64,000 nucleotides of DNA. It comes from Centrapalus pauciflorus. Lineage: Eukaryota; Streptophyta; Magnoliopsida; Asterales; Asteraceae. Positions 58,052 to 64,000 of the stretch are shown piece after piece. Each line of letters opens with the position of its first letter. Positions within the stretch are counted from its first letter, which is position 1. The position numbers and the translations under genes are program-made. A model generated the notes under the pieces. It did not search any database, had not been told where the DNA came from, and was given only the letters and a program-made list of their open reading frames with translations. The DNA lies in assembly GCA_020465985.1 (NCBI GenBank), contig JAANYP010002633.1, forward strand, positions 446,996-510,995, given 5' to 3'.

Positions 58052-58339
58052 GTGTATTACATTTCTATGTTCAATTACAATTTGATCTCTGTGAGCACCT
58101 TAGTAAAGGATTCATCTATCTTTACTACATTCGATCACTCACAAAGTTTATTTCAGGACCGACACAAGATGTTGGCAATTGGAATTCTCCATAACGGTTT
58201 GTATCTTCTTTTCCGAGAACAAAATCATAATCAAAATGCTTCTTCTCATCTTCATTCTATTGTACTTGCAGCTACTATGATCAATATCTTTGGCACAGTA
58301 GGCTGGGTCATCGTTCTTTTCAAGGACTCGAGCAAATAA
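58052..58339 (+). pseudogene. Fragment of Ty1/Copia pol (gag-pre-integrase region)
   Basis: Plus-strand frame with NYNLISVSTLVKD, then LFQDRHKMLAIGILHNGLYLL. This matches the Copia pre-integrase signature LISVSKL....C.FQD...K..IG.G....GLY. It lacks the protease before and the integrase core after, and it sits directly beside a Gypsy fragment in the opposite orientation, so it is a transposon graveyard piece. Confidence 0.75.
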
Positions 58340-58344
58340 AAGAT

Positions 58345-59677
58345 ATTCCACTTATGAATAAATATCATCACAATATTATCAACTATTCTTCTCTTCCAAC
58401 ATTTTGTTTGTTCCATTGATAGTGTTATTGAACCACATACTTATAGTCAAGCTTTAAAAGACAATAGATGGATAGGCAAAAACACAAGTAAAAACAACAA
58501 GGCTTAAACCGATAAAATTCTAAAAAGAAATCCTAACTCTACTACATATCCCCTGTTTTTTTGTCTAAAAGAGTCCAAGCAAACAATAATTCTCTCTATT
58601 CCGACCTCAATGACCTCTACGCCTCGAACTTTAGCCAACATACTTTTATTATTATTCTTTCCTCTAACAATTCCCCGACCGTGTTCTAAACATATGTTAA
58701 TGGTTTCCATAAAACACTTCAAACCTATACAGGTTACCAGATCCACATTTTTATAATTGTTAACTAATTCTAATCATATTTTAGTATAAATGGACTAAGA
58801 AGTTTAAATTTCTCACACAAGAACAGTTTATAAAACTTACTTATATGTTATTATTATGTTAATTAACTTGCTTTTGTTTTGTTTTAATACTAAGTAATGA
58901 TTTGTTTGAGAACCATAATATATATGTAAAAGTAATTCAAAAGAAGATTGTAAACCACCATTTTCAACAATTATTATGATTTATGTCAAATATTTTGATT
59001 CAAAATAGTTCAAAGTTATATCAATACAAAAAACTATAATTTGCAAAATTTCAATTACTTAAGTAGAAATATATCCACAAAATGTGATGACATAACTATG
59101 AATAACTGATATACTTAAAAGTACATTCTTTCTAAAGATTTTCATGCAATAATAGTAATGATATATGTATATTATGTGAAATAAAATTTATGTGTCTGTA
59201 TTATATTCTGTAAGTTATGTATTTTTTTCTAAATATATTTTTGACAATTTATATTTATAATAATTAATTATTATAGCTGATCAAGACATAAAATCGATTA
59301 TCATGATTCAAGATGCTAGAAATGGATGATCCAAGTTTTACCTTTACTTAAATTTTCAACACTATCATACGTATTTTATAGTACAGTAAAAAATCTATTT
59401 TCCATTTTACAATCATCGATGAAATCAGTATATATAGAAATTATCGATGTAAAATTGCAATTAAGTGATATTTGAATTACTTTATTATTATTTAAGTTTA
59501 TATTAATCATAATTCTTTTTTCCTATATAAAAAAGTTCATGATGCAAATAAGACAATTTTGGCATATCTTGCAGTAATCGCCCTTTTGTATATTTCTTAA
59601 TTAGCATTGTTTATACTAAGCAAAAAATTAGCATATTTGCTAATCTCATTCCTCTTCAACCTCTCACGAAAAACCCG
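58345..59677. other. AT-rich DNA upstream of the RING-H2 gene
   Basis: No exon is recognised. The ATL promoter and 5' UTR should lie in the last few hundred bases, where C/T-rich leader-like sequence (CATTCCTCTTCAACCTCTCA) precedes the ATG. No confident TATA box. Confidence 0.4.
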
Positions 59678-60184
59678 ATGGCGTACGATAGTAACGCTTT
59701 TCTAACCAAAGTATATATCATTCTTCTTATCATCGCATCCGGGGCTTTGGTGATCGCATTATATCATTGTATCTCGATGCTTTGGCGGGATATGTATCGT
59801 GATGGGCAACGAAGAAGAAGGCCTGTAGCGACACAATCACAAGAAAACGATGTAAGCATCGATAATTCTTTCGTGGAGCTTATTCCAGCCCATAAACATA
59901 AAAAAGTCATCGGCACCGAGGATGATGAGCCCATGTGTGCTGTATGTCTTAGTGAATTCGAGGAAGGCGATGAACTACGAACATTGCCTGATTGTTCGCA
60001 CTCTTTTCATGTCCCGTGCATTGACATGTGGTTGTACTCGCATCGTAATTGTCCCGTTTGCCGAATGGATACAACCACCGTATGTTCGCCTTTGGTGGAG
60101 ATTCTATACGTCGTTGATCCACAACACGAGGAAGAGGTAACTAGACCGCAAAATCCGGACATGCCACAAGATTTAGTTCTATAG
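59678..60184 (+). CDS. ATL-family RING-H2 finger protein (putative E3 ubiquitin ligase)
   Basis: A single exon of 168 aa. Residues about 12-31 form one hydrophobic membrane segment (VYIILLIIASGALVIALYH), followed by a basic stretch (RDGQRRRR). The RING-H2 is complete: C87-x2-C90-x15-C106-x-H108-x2-H111-x2-C114-x10-C125-x2-C128, with the usual Trp118 and Pro126. This spacing is that of the plant ATL family, which recruits E2 enzymes to ubiquitinate membrane-proximal targets. The usual GLD motif between membrane and RING is not clearly present; FVELIPAHKH occupies its place. The ATG is preceded by in-frame-poor AT-rich DNA and begins MAYDSNAF. Substrate unknown. Confidence 0.93.
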   Translation: MAYDSNAFLTKVYIILLIIASGALVIALYHCISMLWRDMYRDGQRRRRPVATQSQENDVSIDNSFVELIPAHKHKKVIGTEDDEPMCAVCLSEFEEGDELRTLPDCSHSFHVPCIDMWLYSHRNCPVCRMDTTTVCSPLVEILYVVDPQHEEEVTRPQNPDMPQDLVL

Positions 60185-61125
<941 letters not shown>

Positions 61126-61127
61126 AT

Positions 61128-61256
<129 letters not shown>

Positions 61257-62345
61257 TAGGTCCCGAGAGGTTTCCAAAGTATATAGTTATAAGCTGTAGA
61301 GGGGGGGTGAATACAGCAATTTAAAAACTACACACTCTTTTCTCAATGTTTGTATGTATTATCAACAATTTGTTAATTACAAACAAGCTTGAATGCGGAA
61401 GAGTTCAAGCTGAGATGACAGATACAACAGTATTCTTACTAGTCTAAGACAGACTCGAACTAGTATACAATGAATACACTCACTAAGAAGCACTCACTGT
61501 GTTTACAAGACTTTAAGGAACAGCTTAGGTAAAACAGCTTAATCACACAGATGCTGGTTTACAGAAGACTTGCATGCATGAAGATCACACTTGCACGTTC
61601 ACTCTTGGTTTAAGCACTTAGCTTTCTTCACATTTCTTTCTGACCTTAGAAGCTTCCTTTTATACTCACTTAGAGGATCTCAGAGAAACATATTCATTGG
61701 ACAGAATGAAAAGGAAAAGTCTTGTTGAAAAGACAACATAACCTTTTCTGCACTTTTCTGAAAAGCAGACTTGTCTTCATATGTGCAGAACTTTTGTCTT
61801 TTTACTTTGTCTACTGTTGCATTGCCTTTAACTAATTTAGGAATGTCAACTTTGCGTCTTTCTTCCCTGTAAAGGCCTATTTTGATATAAGAAAAAGGTC
61901 TGTCACCCTTTTTCAAATACCCTTTTGTCTTCATGTTACAGAACAGCGTGGGCAGGCTGAGCAGTTCTGTTTTCCACTTTGTCTTCGACTTTGTAAACTG
62001 ATCTTGTAGTCAAAAACAATACATGATGACTTGGAAACAAATTCCATAAAGTGTTTAGCCTGTTCACAAAGAACAGGTTCTGTTCACAAAGAACAGAACA
62101 CTTTAAAAATGCCCGAGCTGCTCAACAGTGTAGAGCAGCGTAGACAGTTTATGTCCAGCCTGTTCAGCAGACAGAGCAGCTTGGACAAACTGTCTTAGTT
62201 GCAACACATGCAACATATAGAACAGCTTTAGACTGATATTGCAAATCATTTTCAGGTTTCAATAAGGCATATAACAGGCCTTAAATTCAACCTTCAAATG
62301 CATCAACAGGTTTGATTATAAAATCTCCCCCTCAGATGTAGAACA
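61257..62345 (-). mobile_element. Probable LTR remnant of a SIRE/Maximus-type Copia element
   Basis: On the minus strand the segment starts after a polypurine tract CTGAGGGGGAGATTTTATAA (about 62317-62336). About 1 kb later it contains TATTCACCCCCCCTCTACAG (near 61290-61310), a string seen near the 3' end of SIRE-type plant LTRs. Repeated GAACAG/GAGCAG words fill 61940-62200. The exact LTR ends are not resolved. Confidence 0.4.
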
Positions 62346-62441
62346 GGTTTGACTGAGGCCTTTTTGTGCCTAACAGTCTAAAAAGAAATAATTAAGTTTG
62401 TAATTTAAATTATAAAATATATTAAAATTTAGGAAACTTAT

Positions 62442-62724
62442 TGTTAGAATATGTTTAATTGATGAAAAACAAAGTGTAGGGTCTGTTTGTGTATTTCCTT
62501 AATAGTTTGTATAAATGTATAAATAGGAACTTTGACTTTCTAAAATTAGATGATCTGTCAGAGAATCATTTGTACGCATTCTAATCTGTGAAAGCAGCAC
62601 TGTTGAAGATTATTCCTGACCATCATTTTGTAATCAACAATTCATCAATCGAAGCATTTTGGTTAGTGTTGATTATTGTAATTGTTCTTATTAATTGATT
62701 GATTGTAAGAAACTTACTTTCACA
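62442..62724 (+). repeat. 5' LTR of the Copia-type element
   Basis: TG...CA bounded and 283 bp long. It contains the promoter-like TATAAATAG near 62517-62525. CTTAT precedes it and is the candidate target duplication. Confidence 0.8.
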
Positions 62725-62726
62725 AT

Positions 62727-62738
62727 TGGTATCAGAGC
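62727..62738 (+). promoter_or_regulatory. Primer-binding site (tRNA-iMet type)
   Basis: TGGTATCAGAGC, 2 nt after the LTR end. Confidence 0.95.
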
Positions 62739-63189
62739 CCTAGGGGTGAATTTTTTCGATTTGAGATTGAATTTTTCGAAAATTGGTACTGTTCTTGAGC
62801 ATTCTTTTCGGAAAAACCCTAAAATCACTAAGGGTTTTGACTCTGTTGATCCTTGTCAGTGATAATTGGATCGAAGGTTAAGGATTCATAGACGAATCAA
62901 TTGAATATAAACTTGATTTGATTTTCAAAACACAGAAAAAGATCTAGGCAATTTTCTGAAATTTTGAAAAGTGTAAAAACGGTTATCGTTCTATTGAAAA
63001 ACTCAGACTTAGATCCATTTTTGCACAAAAGTGTTTAACAAAAAGTGTTTGTATTCAAAAACCTTACCTTCGATTACAATTTGAGTGAAATTGGGTAAAA
63101 TTTGGATTTAATCTGAATTTCAGACTTGAAAAAGCTGAAAATACTAAGAAACTCGAAATATACACATCCTGTGTGTAATTCGAGTTGAG

Positions 63190-63685
63190 TACCTTAGTTA
63201 ATCGAGTTGATTACCTTAGTTATTCGAGTTGTGTATAACTAATATTCGAGTTGACAAACTTGTCATTCGAGTTGACAACTTGTGATATTCGAGTTGACAA
63301 CATTTTGTTAACAAACTCGAATTTCAGAACAAACACAATCGAGTTTTAGAACAAAACCAATAGAGTTTTATATAAGACTCATTCGAGTTTTATATAAGAC
63401 TGATTCGAGTTTTGTATAAGACTCATTCGAGTTTTGTATAAGACTCATTCGAGTTTTGTAATATACTCACTCGAGTTTGAACAAAATACATTCGAGTTTG
63501 ATCAAAATACATTCGAGTTTGATCAAACACTCATTCGAGTTTGATCAAAAACTCAATCGAGTTTCTCTAAAAGAATCATTCGAGTTTGGTAAAAGAATCA
63601 ATCGAGTTTTACCAAAAACTCAATCGAGTTTTACACTATATTCATTCAAGTTTCACTCATAACACAAGAATCATTCAAGTTTGAC
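63190..63685 (+). repeat. Array of about 24 copies of an (A)TTCGAGTTT motif in the retrotransposon leader
   Basis: The core ATTCGAGTTT (variants ATCGAGTT, TTCAAGTT) recurs roughly every 20-25 bp. Between cores are short, sub-family-specific spacers, such as TGTATAAGACTC and GATCAAAATAC. The period is loose and the units drift along the array. There are no stable reading frames. Confidence 0.85.
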
Positions 63686-63857
63686 ACACACATTAATCAA
63701 AACACAATTCACTGTCTGAGTTAAGTTGCTTATTGCTACTAATAAGTCATTGTGTTGTAGATTTCAGTACTAATCTGTGTTTCAAGGTGTGATCAAATTT
63801 TTCAATCTCATTCGGAGTTCATCAGATCTTGGTCAAGTTTCCCAAAGATCAATCAAC

Positions 63858-64000
63858 ATGTCTAAAGACGCACTGGCTATGGGATCAGAAACCAAACCCC
63901 CAATCTTATACCGGGGTGAATATGTTCAATGGCGGGAGCGGTTTCTTGAATTTATCAGTTTCCATGATTTATCTGAAGAAATGCTGAAATCATTAACTGA
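63858..64000 (+). CDS. gag: Copia-type Gag N-terminus, partial
   Basis: Starts ATG and stays open for 47 codons to the window end: MSKDALAMGSETKPPILYRG, then EYVQWRERFLEFISFHDLSE. The (Y/F)xGxxYxxWxxRFxxF pattern is the hallmark N-terminal segment of plant Copia Gag proteins. The frame is truncated by the window, not by mutation. It lies about 1.1 kb after the primer-binding site, a long leader for a short-LTR element. Confidence 0.8.
   Translation, partial: MSKDALAMGSETKPPILYRGEYVQWRERFLEFISFHDLSEEMLKSLT

Larger units (their letters stand above)
62442..64000 (+). mobile_element. Ty1/Copia-type LTR retrotransposon, 5' part (runs off window)
   Basis: A short LTR (62442-62724, 283 bp, TGTTAGAATA...CTTTCACA) is followed after 2 nt by the primer-binding site TGGTATCAGAGC (62727-62738). 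An approximately 1.1-kb leader with a tandem motif array comes next, then the gag start at 63858. The 3' LTR lies beyond the window. Confidence 0.85.

Noticed and set aside
63190..63685. CRISPR-like regular spacing of a short motif
   Set aside because: The repeat is only about 10 bp, spacers are similar to each other, and the array lies in a plant retrotransposon leader.

Overview
This window is nuclear DNA from a flowering plant, probably a eudicot. The genes are spliced with GT/AG introns, and the intergenic DNA is AT-rich and full of nested plant transposons. The repeat style reminds me of Asteraceae, but I cannot prove that from one window.

Six protein-coding genes are well supported. 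From left to right they are: a nine-knuckle CCHC zinc-finger protein (minus, 510-3115, 3 exons, 260 aa); an ACT-domain-repeat protein of the ACR9/ACR10 type (minus, 9832-13173, 6 exons, 414 aa); histone H4 (plus, 32873-33184); a cytosolic-type UDP-glucuronate decarboxylase / UDP-xylose synthase (minus, 34379-39033, 12 coding exons, 347 aa); a 517-aa protein with a C-terminal alpha-crystallin (HSP20-like) domain (minus, 52597-54150); and an ATL-type RING-H2 membrane protein (plus, 59678-60184). There are two intact tRNA genes, Arg(CCG) and Pro(AGG), plus two broken tRNA-Arg copies. The genes look like independent neighbours; there is no sign of an operon or biosynthetic cluster.

Most of the rest is mobile DNA. 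The largest element is a minus-strand LTR retrotransposon (24632-32403). It has 2.45-kb LTRs, a tRNA-iMet primer-binding site and an intact 414-aa Gag, but pol is deleted except for a short tail. Its 5' LTR is truncated about 140 bp from the histone H4 promoter motifs. A solo LTR of the same family (15525-17982) sits inside another solo LTR (15038-19253), and both have exact 5-bp target duplications. A further solo LTR candidate is at 22370-23897. A Copia-type element enters at 62442 and runs off the window end.

Many DNA-element insertions can be delimited by target-site duplications: hAT-like (8 bp), Mutator-like (9 bp) and Tourist/Harbinger-like (TAA/TTA). Several are nested. Two inverted-repeat elements with GGTTC...GAACC ends lie inside long (TA)n microsatellites. 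Long AT-rich stretches such as 20273-22364, 42420-44960 and 49030-50670 contain no gene I can support.
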